Shown piece by piece: positions 1-15,561 of a DNA stretch of 64,000 nucleotides (positions within the stretch are counted from its first letter, which is position 1; every line of letters begins with the position of its first letter). This DNA is from Mortierella sp. BCC40632 (taxonomy: Eukaryota > Mortierellomycota > Mortierellomycetes > Mortierellales > Mortierellaceae): positions 453,001-517,000 of the forward strand of contig WAEK01000006.1 of NCBI GenBank assembly GCA_011634665.1, read 5' to 3'. A program made the translations under genes and the position numbers. The notes under the pieces are model-generated. The model had not been told where the DNA came from. It did no database searches and was given only the letters and a program-made list of their open reading frames with translations.

Positions 1-1505
<1,505 letters not shown>

Positions 1506-3073
1506 ACACATAAAGATGGCTGCTTAGAAACGACGACATCATCTCAAAAGAAAAAAAGAAAAAAAAATATTAGGAAAGCAATCATCGAGTGAAAACAGAA
1601 GAAGCAAGCAAGATGAGCAACTTTACACAGTCATTGTCAGGATGTTCCCTTTTTTTTTTTTTAAAACCTTTCAATCGTGACCAGACTTTCCGACCTCTCT
1701 CTCCCTGTGCCTATTTCAACATAACCTTTTTTGTCCGGAAAAACAAATGAAGATCATTACTCTCTTTTCCTTTCTTCTTTCAGATTTTTTTTTCTCTTTT
1801 GTTCGCACGTTTGTACCGCTGTGTGGTTGACTTGACCGAATGATGCCTTTTATTTTTTTATTTTTTTTTCTTCAGCTGAAAGTGACATTGTCGTATCTGA
1901 AGTACTGTCCGTGCTCACGATGTGTGACATTGTGGAATGGTAACGCGTTTAAAGATCTGGTCGAGGAGATGGAGGAGGAAGGGGAGAGGACGAAAGTGTG
2001 CAAACAGTGTACACATTGTGTGTTTCTCGGGAAAAATTTTTTCCAGAGTCTTTGAGTGTGTGTATGCGTATGTTTCCACGATGGGACTCCACAGCCAGGA
2101 AAAAACATAAAGGCTAACGGACGAAAGAAGGAAAAAAAAAAAACAAGAGATAAATGAGATGAGATTTTACTGCCCAGCAGTCGTCATTGTGCAGCAGAAA
2201 CATACAGCCAGCCAGAAGAGAAAAAGAGAAGAAAAATACACACGAGTTCGAACAAGAATCCTCCTTCCTCCTCTTTCCCTTCCGCCATCTTCTTTCTCGG
2301 GCCTTTTCTTTCTCTTTTTTTTTACACCCGATTTTCAAGATCCAAGTGGCCTGCAACAGACAGAAGTTTTTTTTTTTTTTTTGGCTCTACTCAATGCAGA
2401 GTGACAACTGACTGCATATGCCTATGATGCCATACACATCGTGCCGGCCCAACCGCTAGTCTACTAGCCCGTGGGTTTTTGCTGCTACTGTTGTTATTGT
2501 TGTGTGGTTGTGGTTGATCAAGACGTCCATGCATGGGCCGATTATGTAACCCTCTTTCTTAACCTTGGAGGAGGGGCTTTTTTCCCCTCTCCCTCCCTGC
2601 TCTTACTCTACACATCCCGAGCATAGTGACACTCAGGGGAGAGAGAGGGCAGGAGATACTCCCTACCTCCTCCACCTTGCCAATTTTTTTTTTTTTTTTT
2701 TTTTTTTTGCATTACCTTCACCCTACCCCCTCTCCCTTTCGCCCGCTCTCTTCTCTTCGCTCTCTAGCGCCTGTGTACGAGAGAACATCTGGATGGAATG
2801 TCCGTGTCCTCTTTTGCTTGCGAGATGCTTGCATTTCTGAGTCCTTTATTCATGATACATCCATAATGAGGAAAGGAGGAAGAAGGGACTGCGATGATGT
2901 ATGACAATGTTGGTGAAAAATGTGATAAATAATAAAGGAAACCCCTCTCCTTTCCTCCCTGGCCGAGCCTGCTCGAGTCGGTGACCTTTGTGTCTTCCAT
3001 GTCCGTGGTGGTGGTAGTGGTAAGAGGGGGATATGGTCATGGTCAATGAACGAATGTTGTCATGGTGGGTGTC

Positions 3074-3074
<1 letters not shown>
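1506..3074. other. Intergenic region between convergent calmodulin and Rab genes
   Basis: I see no gene here. It holds the calmodulin 3' UTR and short T, A and CT-rich tracts, including a 20-nt T run near 2685-2708. Short open frames are low-complexity and unsupported. Confidence 0.6.

Positions 3075-3149
<75 letters not shown>
3075..3149. repeat. 75-nt uninterrupted poly(A) homopolymer
   Basis: Positions 3075-3149 are A without interruption. On the sense strand of the Rab gene this is a U run starting 20 nt after the stop codon, so it would lie in the 3' UTR or mark the end of the transcript. It could also be the tail of an old retroposed fragment in plus orientation. Assembly length at such a tract is uncertain. 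Confidence 0.9.
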
Positions 3150-3154
<5 letters not shown>

Positions 3155-3169
3155 TTCTAATCTTTTCTT

Positions 3170-5695
3170 TCAGACCCCACAACATGCACTGCGTCGACTC
3201 TGTTCCTCAGCCTGCTGTAGTTGCAGGAGCCGGTCGTTCTCCAGTTGCTGTAGTGTTATTGCGTTCTCAGCCTTAAGCCGATTAATCTGCTCAAGCTCCT
3301 GTTTCCTCTCGACAAGCTTCCGTGTAATCTGAAGAAAGAGCTCCTCGATGCCTAAAATTCGAAAAGATAAAAAAAAATTGTTAGCGTCGTCCAGTATTTG
3401 CGTCGAGAGAGATTATAGAGTTAGCTTCTCCCTCCTGTTTCATCTTCTCTCATTCCAGGATTGGCTTCCTCACCATTGTCGTCCTTGGCAGATACTTCGT
3501 GTACACTACAATCCGGCCCCAGAATTCTTGAAACATAGTCCTGTGTCCGTGAGAGGGGGACTGCACGTTTTGTTGATGCCAGATCAAGTTTGTTACCCAC
3601 TACATGGATGACTACAAATGATTTAAAAGAAAAAACAAATGTTAGCAAATAGAATATCAATCTCAAGCCTCCTTCAATGAGTAAACTCGGCAGTGCAACA
3701 AAACCTATGTTTCGCTCATGGCAGAGTGATTCATCCACTGTACTTACTCAAGTCCTCAGCCATATTTTTTCTAAGCTCTTCTACCCACGAATTCATATCA
3801 TTGAAAGAATCTTCAGATGTGATATCGTACACCAGAATTGCGGCGTTTGCCTATAAAGAGTGATAAAGAATAATAGGCGAGAACCAGGAACATCAAAGGT
3901 GAAACTGTTAGTAGTTTGCGGACAAAATTGTTCCGCAATCTCGAATGACCACTAGTAAAGTCCAAAACATCCGGCCCGATCTATCCATCCTGACAAAAAG
4001 GCCAATGTTCCTGGTTTACAGTGTCTCTATGCCGTAAACTGATTGATGTATCCTGCAGTGAGACGGTCCAGAGAGCAATTGTGTCAGAAGTTTGCACCCT
4101 TTCCCCTCCTCCTCTTTCCTTCTCTTTGTCCCCAGACTTACTCCACGATAATACATTGGCGCCATAGATCGGAACCGCTCCTGTCCAGCTGTATCCCAGA
4201 TCTGTAGCCGTACTTTACAATTGTCAACGACCCTATTTGCAGTAATAAAAAATACAAGAGAGAGAGAAAAAAAAAAGAAGAGACAGTAGTCGGAAGATTG
4301 ATTGAGCATGGGAAACAGCAACAATGGGAGAAGTGGACAAAAAAAAAATGCACAAGCACAAAGAAATTGTCATTAGTAACCACATTGTGGGTAAGGTGTT
4401 TGTAGGTAAGCAGATTGCATATTCTCTTTGTCTCCCTTTCACTCCCCCCCTTCTTCTTCCCCTCCTCTCTCACTCTGCAAGAAGAAGAAAAAAAACAACG
4501 ACACTTGGCTGTCTAGATCTTTATGCAGATCTCAGTAACCTCCTTTCTTTTTTTCCGACTCGAACTCTTCGACTCTGTGACCGGTCCATGCACGGAACGA
4601 AAAAAAAAAAAAAAATCGACTTACAATTTCTTGGTCATGAAGGATGCGCCGATGGTCGACGTGCAGTTGGCCGAAAAAGTTTTTTGCACATACCGAACAA
4701 CAAGTGATGTTTTTCCAACAGCTAGTGCAAGCGGTAAGCAAAAAAAAAGAAAGAAAAGAAAAAAGAAAGAAAAAAAAAAGGATGGCATGGGAAAGACATG
4801 TAAAAAGAACAAGCGCGTCAACAAAGGAAAATGAGAATTGACCTGCTGGCCCAATCCAAAATTTTTTTTTTTTTTTCGAGCAAGTTTTTCCTGGCTCGGG
4901 AGAGTAAGCAAATATTTTCTTTCTTGGATGCCTCTTCTCTCCTCTCTCCCAACCCTCTACGCTTCATAATACTCTGCCATCCAATATTGCTTGCCACACT
5001 CTTTTCTTCTTCTGCTCCTACATGATACTAGATCATGGCTAGTCGACACCGTTTGCCAACTTTTTTTTTTTTTTTTTCTCCGATCAAACTTTGCACTCCT
5101 TTGCTCATGAGAAGAGAGGAGCCAAGGGGGATGCATATATGCGTGCTTGCGTGGTGTTTGACACTTTCTGCGTGCACACAAAGAAAAAAGAAAAGGTGGC
5201 AGTGTTTGGGAGTCCGCCATATACGGGTGGAAAGAAAGAAAGAGTGCAAGCCAAGATCAGAAAAAAAAAAAAAAAAAGTCTCCTGTATGTTTGTGTATGT
5301 GTGTGTTTGCGTGTGTGTGTGTTTCCCCCCTGAGCCAAGTGGCATCCTCGTCTCTGCAGCCTGCTTTGCTCAGATGGGGCCAAGTGAGCAGCTCTAAAAG
5401 ACTCGTCTGGCGGGAAGCAGAGTAGCAACAGATGCTCGCTTCCTTTTCAGTGTGTTTCCAACGGCCACCACACACTGTTATCGGGCGCGTTCTTCCTCCT
5501 CTCTCTCCCCTTTGTCTGCAAAAAGACGCCAACTGACGGTCCATTCCACTACTCATGTGTTGACGCAAATACTAGGTATACCCGGGAGTTATCTCTCTCT
5601 TTTTTTTTTTTTTTTGCTCTATTTGCTCGGCACCCCTTTTTGTTACCTTGGCTTCCGAGAATGACCACCTTGGCCTCGAGCAAAGAAGAATACAT
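3170..5695 (-). CDS. Rab-family small GTPase (Rab5/22/31 type)
   Basis: A Ras-superfamily GTPase of the Rab type, a membrane-traffic switch expected on endosomal membranes. Six exons (minus): 5695-5647, 4721-4625, 4232-4142, 3850-3748, 3611-3474, 3351-3170; total 660 nt, 219 residues, all phases consistent. Visible motifs: P-loop GSQAVGKTS (residues 14-22, split by intron 1), switch I TIGASF, WDTAGQERF, NKLD and SAK. The C-terminus is a Gln/Glu-rich helix ending SACCGV, a double-cysteine geranylgeranylation site in a non-standard CCxx context. TIGASF and MAPMYYRG favour the Rab5/22/31 branch over Rab1/8/11. Intron 1 is 925 nt and full of T and A runs. The start ATG at 5695 is the only good one before the P-loop. 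The exact subfamily is inference. Confidence 0.92.
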
Positions 5696-5895
5696 CTGTG
5701 ACTCCTTTTTAAAGTGAGAGTGAGAGAGAATGGGAAGAGGAAAGAGCAAATGGGAAGAAGCAAGATGGGAAGAGAGAGAAAGAGGGGGCGAGAAGAGGAT
5801 GAGGAGAAGGAAAAGGGGGGAGAAGGAAGGAGGAGGTGGAGATGAGGAGATGGGTATGAGAGCAGAAGCAGAATCAAGATGGAAGACGGAGGAGG

Positions 5896-5925
<30 letters not shown>
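5896..5925. repeat. Poly(A) tract
   Basis: About 30 consecutive A in a purine-rich block upstream of the Rab gene, followed by a short TG repeat. Confidence 0.85.
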
Positions 5926-5927
<2 letters not shown>

Positions 5928-6386
5928 GGGTTTGTGTGTGTGTGGGCGGAGAAGTTGATCTCCAACTGACTGCTGACAAACAAGCAGTGCAGAAAATCCA
6001 GCTGACAGGTGGATGGATGGGTGGATGGTGGTTGTGCCAGGGGAAGAAGGAAAAGAGAGCAGTTAGGGCGTATGGCGTGTGGTCGACCTCTTCGTGCTGT
6101 ATAGCGTTTGAGCTGTGTTTGGGCTGCTGGGGTCTGACGATGAGATGTATGGAAATGGATGATCGCAAAACTCCAGCTGACGTTGACGAGAAACAGGAAA
6201 GGAAGCAGAACGTGGGGGTGGATGGAGAGTGCCTGGGGAAGAGAAAAGAAAAGAAACGCATTGGGCTTCGGTATCGCAGCCAGAGGCTCCGAGCACTTTC
6301 TTTCACACGCATCCTCACTCGGCGGTCTCAGACTGAGCAAGATAGACCATGCCTCCTCCTTTCCTCTTTCTCTGTTTCTCCTCTTT

Positions 6387-6390
<4 letters not shown>

Positions 6391-6452
<62 letters not shown>
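6391..6452. repeat. (CT)n microsatellite
   Basis: About 60 bp of perfect CT dinucleotide repeat inside a longer pyrimidine-rich block. Confidence 0.95.
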
Positions 6453-6455
<3 letters not shown>

Positions 6456-7092
6456 ATCTTCTTGCTTCCTCTTTTCTCTCTTCCTCAAGCCCAAGAAGAG
6501 TCCTTGATTCGCTCGCGTGCCTGCATGCAGCATGCAGTCTGTCCACACGCTCCTCTCTTCCTCCACTTCCCACGTCCTCCACAAACATCAAATCGTGCTC
6601 TTCTTATTGTCTTCAAGCTTCTATGCTCATCCTTCTTTCTCCACTATCTCTTCTCTCTTGCCAATTCCTACCCTAATCCTCCAATGTGGTCTCCATCCTG
6701 CTCGACTCTCACCGATTTGTTTTCTGCGCTACACCAAAAGCGCTCATCACGATCCACCTTTCACTATCTCTCAATCTATTCCTTCTGGAGACGGGCACCG
6801 TCTTGGCGACAGGGCAGACAAGAATGACCTCGGTTCTTGAACGCCATTATCCCACCAGTCGATTGAGATGTCTCTTCGGTGGATTATCGTAATGACATTC
6901 TCTTATTCATACCCTTGTCCTAGAGCGGTGCTAAAGAATGCAGAAAGGTCTCTGTCCAGAATGGTAAAGAAACGAGAAAGGGAGGAGTGGAGGGTGATCT
7001 CGAGGCATGGTCCGAGCTCGGTTGTGAAAGTGAGCAATGGGCGGAGACGCAGGACTTGAGAGGCTGGCGACGTGATCATTGCAACTCTTTCC

Positions 7093-7098
<6 letters not shown>

Positions 7099-7130
<32 letters not shown>
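7099..7130. repeat. (CA)n microsatellite
   Basis: Perfect CA dinucleotide repeat of about 30 bp, continuing into an imperfect ACAAA-rich tail. Confidence 0.9.
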
Positions 7131-7131
<1 letters not shown>

Positions 7132-8150
7132 TACACAAACACAAACACACACCGTCCTTTGTCACGCCTCTCCCTTTTTTAGCCGAAACGGACGACCATG
7201 ACGACGTCAATGACGACGCCCGTGTCCAGAGAGTCTTGCAGGCTCTGAGTCGATTCAAGACTGGGAATTGTTACACACAGAGCAAGAGCGATAGTGTTCA
7301 AGAAGGCTAAAAAGCGAGACCCCGTCAGCCGCCGGCTTTACGTCTTGGAGAAAGGAGCGGAATCTGGTAGTGTTTGACATGAAGCACCGCCTCAATAGAA
7401 AAAGGGTCAAGCCAAGCCCTCTCCAGAGTCCGCTGTGTACGTGAACGTAGGAAGGAATGGGACCTCAGGTTCAAAATGGAAAAGAACAAAGACGATGCAA
7501 GACCCAGTAACTCGCCAGCTTGTACTGGTGTGATGGCTGGCACCAACTCTATCTTGGTCTAGGGGCTCTCTGTTGAAGACGGATGAAATTGAATGGGGCA
7601 ATCCATTTGTACACTAGTCTTAGCTTTCTCATCCACTTCCTTACCTTCTCTCATCTCTCGGAATAAAAAATGTTCTCACAAAGGAACGTTCGAGTCTGCA
7701 CAGGAGCACTTTCTGCTGTAGTGTGTCTGTTGAGCCTTTGAGCTACATTTTCAACAAAGGAGAGTTCGGTGAGGAACGGGGTCCCATTCATCCCATCCAG
7801 AGAGGGTTCATGACATCATATTGGGCAGGTCTTGGGTTTGACCAGCCACTCTTAATTGTCCAATATAACTCTCAATAATTTCTCTAATATGCTCACTCTC
7901 GCCGAGATATCTCGAGCCGAGTTATCCTTTCTGGCAGAAAGGGGAGAAGAAAACAGGGGTAGGGGAGAAAGATTGTTCTATTAGCAAGACATGAGATTTT
8001 AAAAGAAATGTATTTCACTCAGATACTGAACTGACTGGGGCCTACATTCAGAGCCACACCTTCTCAGTACTGCCATGTGCCCAGGTTCATTAAGCGGCAA
8101 GTCCTTAGCTCTGACTCTAAGTAATCCCTTCACTTTTTGTGTTGCCTAAC

Positions 8151-8181
8151 TGTTCGTTCGTTCGTTCGTTCGTTCGTTCCG
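8151..8181. repeat. (TTCG)n tetranucleotide repeat
   Basis: About seven copies of TTCG, followed by a T run near 8190-8206. Confidence 0.9.
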
Positions 8182-8842
8182 CTCATCCATTTTTTTTTTT
8201 TTTTTAATCTACGGTCTCGACGCCAATGTCTGGTTGGGCCAGCGCTGAGACGATGTCGGGGGGGGGACGGGGCTTCAGTCCTACTACGGAAGCCACAGGG
8301 TACCCCGATCTTCTTCGATCGTGCCAACCGGGCCGTAGCTGACCGACTGGTAGAAAGAAAAATGGGCAGTGCTTCTTTTGACTGTCAGACAGTGGAACAA
8401 GAACCTTCTCTCCTTCTTTGTGCCGTTGTCCCTGACTCAAGTGAGGAGAAGGGAGTCGTGTCCTGTGCGGTGGTGAAGCTTATGAATTTCTTTCATTTAG
8501 TCCCGGACCAATAGTTCGAACGGGGTCCCATTGGGGACTTCCCCACACCACTCCTGCGGGCACAGTGGTTGCTGAAGCCTAATCGCTCTCTTTCTTATTT
8601 TCCAGAATACAAACCTTCTTGCATTCTCCTGTCGTTTGTCAATGTGATATGGTGTTTGAGCGCGTGTATGTGTGTGTCCGAGTGTATGATGAGAGTGGCA
8701 AGAGAGAGAAATAAACTAATCTGGTTTGTTGTATATTATGGTCTAGCACGACTATGGGCTAGGCTGATTCTTGTATCGCACTGAGCCGAGAGCCAAGGCG
8801 TCACCCCCACCCACGAACTCTGTGTCGTTGCTTCTTTCTGCA

Positions 8843-8961
<119 letters not shown>

Positions 8962-10219
8962 TTCTTCTCTCCTTCTCACACACTTTCTTCCTGTCCTTGG
9001 CCTCTTTCTTTTCTCTTTTTCTCTTGCATACGCCTCTATCCATCCTGTCACTCTGCGCGCGACACTGTCGCATGGCATAGAATCCGCTCATTTACTTTGG
9101 TTAGACCCCTTCCCCCTAATCGCTTCACTTCACTTTATTCGATTGCGTGCTTTGAACACACTGACCTGCACTCTGCAGCTGGACTGCTTGTGTTCCCTCA
9201 CCCCTCCCGCTGAGAACTCTTCTCCCCACCTTGAACTCTTCTATGCTTTGGAGTCTTCCCACACTAGACCAAAGCATTCACCCTTTCTTTTTGGACTTGT
9301 ATTCATCGTTCGTGCATGCATTATTAGATGTACTGCATGGCTGTCACCCCTCCTCTTGCATTCGCGCTTATTGTCTTGACAAAAACAACAGCGAAGACTG
9401 CTTCTCCATCTTGTGTAAAGCGATCCGCATAGTGCATTGTTGCTCTCCAACAAACACAAAATCAGGCGCTTGGTTTTCAATCTTTCCCTTCGTTCATATC
9501 GGACAAAACGACAACGACAGAGGGAAGCGTGGAAAAGGGACAGCTACGTTTTTTTTTCTTCTTTCTTTCTGCATCTTGTCCATCGTCTTCAGTGCGTCTC
9601 CCCTTGCACTTTCAGTCCTTCCACACACATACTCTCTTTCTCTCTCTCTCTCTCTCTTCTTTCCCTTTCTCCCCTTTCTCTGTATGGACAGTAATACGAA
9701 CTATTCTTCGGTATATAGAAAGGACACACACAAACAATACGTGACATTGATCTCCATCGAGCCCTTTCTCCCCTCGTCCTTCCAAATGACTCGAGCGGAT
9801 CTACTTTGGCGACAACAGCAAGTTCTGGGCACATACTCGATTAACACCAGCTGTCCAAAGCAAACTGGTCGTACTGGTAAGCGCCATAGTTCCTGTTCCT
9901 CATCTTTTTTTTTTTTTTTTTTTTACAACGTCTACACAACCTACTTTGTCCCCCAATAAGATATGACTCTCGAACCTCTCCCACCCTCAATCTTTTTTGT
10001 TTGTCCTCCCATTGCACTTGTTCACTTTTTTTATATCATGACACGAGACGGATATGAAAAAAAAAAAATATACCCCGAGAGAGAGAGAGAGAAGAGGAGG
10101 AAGGAGAACACCGCGAGAGAAGGGGGGGAGAAGGAAAGGGGGAGGGGAGAGAAGGGAGAGAGCAAGAGACAGAAAGAGAGAAAGATAGAGAGAGAGCAAG
10201 AGCTCGTTCCTGTCGCACA

Positions 10220-10222
<3 letters not shown>

Positions 10223-10256
<34 letters not shown>
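10223..10256. repeat. (TG)n microsatellite
   Basis: About 33 bp of perfect TG repeat, just after a GA-rich block at 10080-10200. Confidence 0.9.
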
Positions 10257-10261
<5 letters not shown>

Positions 10262-12325
10262 TTTCCTTTCCTTGCATAGCACGTTGTTGTCGGTTGTTTT
10301 GTAGGATGACGAGGTGCTCATAAGCTGCGATGAGAGAGCGTGGGTGCGTGCAAAGAGAGGGTGAGAGCATGAAGGTTTCGAGCCTCAACGAATGGAGTTA
10401 GACTGATAAGTTAGAACTGGCTAGTTGGGCTTGTGAGGAAAGTTTGCCACGCTACCGATCCGATCTACGAAGAGGAGATGGAGCTTTCACCTTCCCCCTC
10501 CCTCTGGGTCTCGGCCTTGTGTTGAAGGCAAGAGCAAAACATTGTGCCGGACTGGATTTGGAAAACAGAGTGCGGGGGAAGAGCAGAGTCAGACTGGGTG
10601 GGCGCTGCAGTCATTCAAAATGAGATTCGAAGGCGTGGGGATTCCGGAGGGATAAGGAAGGGGAAAGACGGGGTGAGCAAGCCAAAGGGAAGATGCGATG
10701 TGTGTAGAGAGGCTGTCGTGGTCGCACAAACGATCTTTGTTCGTATGCATTACTGCTTCTGCTGAAAGAAGATGACCGCCTTGGGACCTCTCTCTCTCTC
10801 CCGTCGACTGCCTCTTCTGATCCGTGTTACCATCGGCAGGTGTGTGTCTCCAGGCACAAAGTAGAGTGGGAGAAAGGTCAGGCAGAAGGGTCAGAACGCG
10901 TCTTCCGTTGCAGTCTGCCAGCTCACCCGCAAAGGGGTGCGGGCACGTACGCAACATGGCCAACTCCCTTCATTCCGAGTGCATCTCCAGTTCTCTCGCA
11001 CCTGTGGTCTTTCCCCCGTCATCCTCTCTATAAGGGATGTATCCCGTCTCGATTCCGTCTCGAGTACACTTGATCCGCCCAGTTCGTGCCGCATGTTCCT
11101 TCCTCCCCTTGCTCCTTATCCTCTTTCCCTTCCCTGCCCAGTTCCCGGGTCTTACTACCCATCTCAGTTTCGACCCCCTACTGGCTCCCGCACCCCGCTA
11201 CGCTTTCCCACAGTGATGACGAAGAAGTGGCCTGCAAGCGTCGATTTTATTTTCTCCGCCGTTGGTCGTAGAGAACTCTCTCTTGCTTTTAGTTCGAAAT
11301 CGACTGGGTGGAGAGAGTTCGTCATCGCAGCCTTGCTCTTGTGTTATCGCATCTCCTCTTTCCATTCCAGTGGCACAATTTAGTCTGAAAGTTCTGCGGG
11401 GGAAGGGGAATGGGTCCATGGGCGTGGGGAGAGAGAGAGAGGAAGGGGAGAAGGGAGAGAGGTGAACAAGGAACAAGAGAGACGTTGTTCAACACATGCT
11501 GGGGAAAAGGGAAGGAGCAGGGCCATGTCATGCTCAGAGCTGGTTGTTTATGCTCATCGAGGTCTTTATGAGAACGATGCGAGAGGAACAGGCAGACGAG
11601 AGAGCGGGGCGACCTTGTACAAAACACAAGGGTTGGGAGCGAGAAAAACAATGACGATAGACAATATTATCATCCACAAGAGATGCAGACACAGGAACAG
11701 AGTTGGCCTGTAATGCTACACCATCACTACAAGAGCAAAAAGAGAGAGAAGGCAAGGGGAACGAGCGGGCAGGCGAGGGAGAAAAAGTGTGTGTGAGATG
11801 AAGGGGGAACAAAGCACCTGTTTGCATCCAGGCACCCCGACGCTGACACCCGCCGCATTTTGCACCCGAACCCACACCGACAGTAGCAACAGCAACAACA
11901 ACGCAACACACACAGTGTCATATTTCACATTTCACACATACATTTTCACATACACACAGGCTTCAATACGCCGAGGCGGAGCCAGGCGAGACGAGAGAAG
12001 AGTAAGAAGGGTTAGATGGGGCCCGCGAGACCTGCGCTGAGCTAGCTGTTCGTGTCTTTGTGTCTGTTTCCCAAGTGTGTGGCAAGTCTGTGCCCCGCTT
12101 GAATGTGCCTGGCCTTGTCCCTGTCCCTGGGTGGCTATCTCTCCTTGGGCGGGTCTTGGGTCTTTTCTGACTCGACTCTGACTCTGACTCGCACCCGCTG
12201 AGTAACAGACAGAGTGACTCTCTCAGCGAAAAAAAAAAAAAAAAAAAAAAAAAACGAGAGTAGCCTTTTGCCTCGATCATCGCACACATACACACACACA
12301 CACGCACATACACTCCCCCTCCCCC

Positions 12326-12372
<47 letters not shown>

Positions 12373-12799
12373 TTCTTATCAATCTCTCTCCATCGCCATT
12401 CTTCCTCATCCACTTTCCTCCTTCTCACCTCCAGTCATCCCTCTTTCCTGTCCCCATCCAGACCTCGATGCATCATCGCCTGTTCTGCCTGTCGTGCCGA
12501 TCCCATCCTTCACCCACACTCTGAACAGTGGATCAACTCTTTCTTCTCTCTCTCTCACTCTTTCTCTCGCTCTCTTTACTGCCTCTTGCTCCTGCTACTG
12601 GCCTTGTGGCTCCTTCTGTTCCCATCGCTACTTCCTTGACTCAGCATTCATTCGCATCCATTACTCTGCTGCTTCACTGTATCCACCCCATCCACCATTC
12701 GCCGCATCTACCACACCTGCCGTCCCTTACTGCAGCCTTAGCTTTCTCTCCTACCTATCCAATTGACCGGTTCTGCATTCACACTCATCTCATCCTCCG

Positions 12800-15527
12800 A
12801 TGCTCCTGTCGCCGATAGATGATCCCCTTCCCAGGCAGCACTTCCCTTCATCCGTGACCTACTCCCGATTCCGGTCCATCCTTTTCAATGACCTCCTCGA
12901 CGCTAATCCCGCCAGCCGTTCTCGCGCGCTCGATAACATTGTCCAGATCGTCTCTGAATGGGCTCGCATCGTTACCGACAACAATGCCCTTGTCGACTTA
13001 GCTTCTGCTAACCTCACCCCACCCTTCAGTCCCGCCAACTTCCCGGCCTCTTCGATCGAAGGTACGCTCTTTGCCACTGGCCATGAGAATGCCCAACTGG
13101 GGTCCTTTTCCACTCTCCCACTCGAGAAACTCTCCATCTCAACCCAGCAGCCGCCTTGTGCTTCTGGCACGGATGATGAGTGCACTTCACCACTCCAGCA
13201 TGCGCCTCGGTCCCGGACGCTGTCTTCATCCATGTCCTCGTCGTCACCAGTTGTCTCCTCTCCGACAGCTACAGGACCTTGCCACTCGGCTTCCTCCTCG
13301 ACCTCGACCTCAACCATGGCCACCGCTCCAGGTGCAGCTGCCGCAGGTCTCTTCTCATCCTCACCGCTTACCTCATCGAGCTACCATTTCCAGAACGACC
13401 CAGACGTGCACTTTAACCGGTCATTGCCTGACAGTCTTTCACCGCTAGAAGAGCGTGTTGCAGAGGTGGATGAGGCAGCGAGGTTGTTGCGCCACCATAT
13501 CTTGACCATTCTCCGCTTCTCCGTCTGCTGCCCTTACAAGGATGTCAAGATCTGTCTCCATGGACTTTTGAAGCAACTCGAGGTATGTGTACTGACACAA
13601 AAACCACGCTAGTGTGCTAGCGCTGCTTGTCCTCAAATAGACGGGGGCGAATGTTTGCCTGCTGCATGCAGGCCCCGCGCGCGTCCTTTTTTTTTTTTTT
13701 TTTTTTTTTCTCCCCTGCTCTACCATATTAGCTGGTGTGGGTCTGGCGGTAATATGACTACGACGTGCAGCAAACGAGCTAACAGAGCGCTCTCTGATCC
13801 TCTCTCTTTTCTCATTTCCACCCGCCGGGGCTCGGCCGCTTTCCTCTATTTTTGTGGACTCATGCACCAACTTTGACGTCCACGTCCACGTCCACGTCCA
13901 CGCTGGTTGCGCAATTGCTGTGCTCTCACACACGGCTGATGCATCGACGGTGACACAACGGGCGGACAATGCACGACCGCACCCGGAACGCGCCCTTCTC
14001 AACTTGCCTTCGCCTTACCCACCACATCCACACTCACACACAATTCATACACAAAGACCCTGAACATCCCCATTCCACAGCCTATCCATCCATCCGCCTC
14101 GTTCTTCATCGATCCCAAAGACATTTTCTTACTCGACAGCCCTGAAGCCTCCCGCTGTGCTTCGCCTTCGCTCTCGCGTTCGCCCTCGTCCTCTTCCCTC
14201 GCCGCCTTGTCCACCACCACTGCCATGCCCACCCCTGTGCTCCCTCCCGCTGAGGGCTGTATCCCCGACGAGGCCACGAAAGAGATCATGACTCAGACTT
14301 TCCTAACCCATGGCCGTGTCAGCAACTTGTCACGCATTCTTGCCTACTTCCCTTCCTTCTGGGAACGCTTCGAGGGCGCCCAGACCTGCATGATGAACGG
14401 CCCGGGTCCTATCCCCAAGCCTTGGCGCTGCTACGTCGCCATCATGGTAAGCACACATGTCCCGGACTAGTCTATGGTATAATTAGCCCCGAGGCCTTTG
14501 TCCAAAAGGCAACAGGGATGTCTGAACTGAAATTGCCTCACAGACCGCTAGCATTGCGGTGTTTTTATTATTATTATTATTATTATTATTCTCTCGTTCT
14601 CTTTTGGAACAAGGTCCCTTGCGTCTCCTTACTTTTCTTTTTGTTGTTGTTACTGACGTTGCCCACCATGCATGCGTATGCATGTGTATGCGTGCATTGC
14701 TTTTTTGTTGGCACATTCGCTTAGGCTGCCTCGCAATACAACTGTCAATACATGGTCTCTATGATGAAGCTGGATTATTTGAACAGCGGCGGCGATCCAA
14801 CATGGCTCAACGGTCTGCAGTACACAACGCAAAAGATCCGCAACCTTGCCAAGCTCAATGGCCTTATGGCTCACCAGCCATGGCTACTCAAGCCTCGACA
14901 CATCAACGAGCTGGTCTCGCGCGACTCAAACCACAATCCCCATAATGTCTGGACCATCAGCGAGCTGGCTCAGGTGATGGTTATCCTTTCGACTATCCAC
15001 AGTATTAGCATCTTTGTGGCTGCATGTGGTATTGTGCCCGAGATTGACATGGTCGGCGGTACTTTTGTTGACTTTACCAAGCTACAGTCGAGACTAGATG
15101 GTAGCTCTGCCTCCATCACTGCCTCAATGATGAGTCCATTCTCGATGTTGCCCTCGCCCAACTCGGATACCGACGCAACAGAGGTTCCTCAAGGTTCTCC
15201 AAGCTCGGGATCGTCGCCTGAACTCCTAAAACCGGACTGCGATCTCGCAGGCGATTCGCTCCGATCCCCATTCTTTTATTCTGTGACATTGCCCCCACTC
15301 CTTGCCTCCAAACGCACTTATGACGAAACCACTTCCAAGGCCCACACCGCAGAACTCATTCGACGACTCCTTCTCGAGCGGGATGCCTGTGCTGCGGACG
15401 GAGATGACTTTGACATTGACCATACTGCCGAAGACGACCCCTGCGGACTAGGGCTTCCTCACGGTTACGAGGAAATCCAAGACAGTAAGTGAGAGTACTC
15501 TGCCATCTATTATTTTGTGCCTTATTC

Positions 15528-15561
<34 letters not shown>

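Noticed and set aside
5549..6457. 302-codon minus-strand frame rich in Arg-Glu and Ser
   Set aside because: It is the translation of a CT microsatellite and pyrimidine-rich DNA; only its last codons overlap the true first exon of the Rab gene.
6823..7310. Possible small spliced gene (frame around MTSVLERHYP and frame around DARVQRVLQALSRF)
   Set aside because: Plausible donor and acceptor exist, but there is no recognisable family, and the surrounding DNA yields many such frames by composition.
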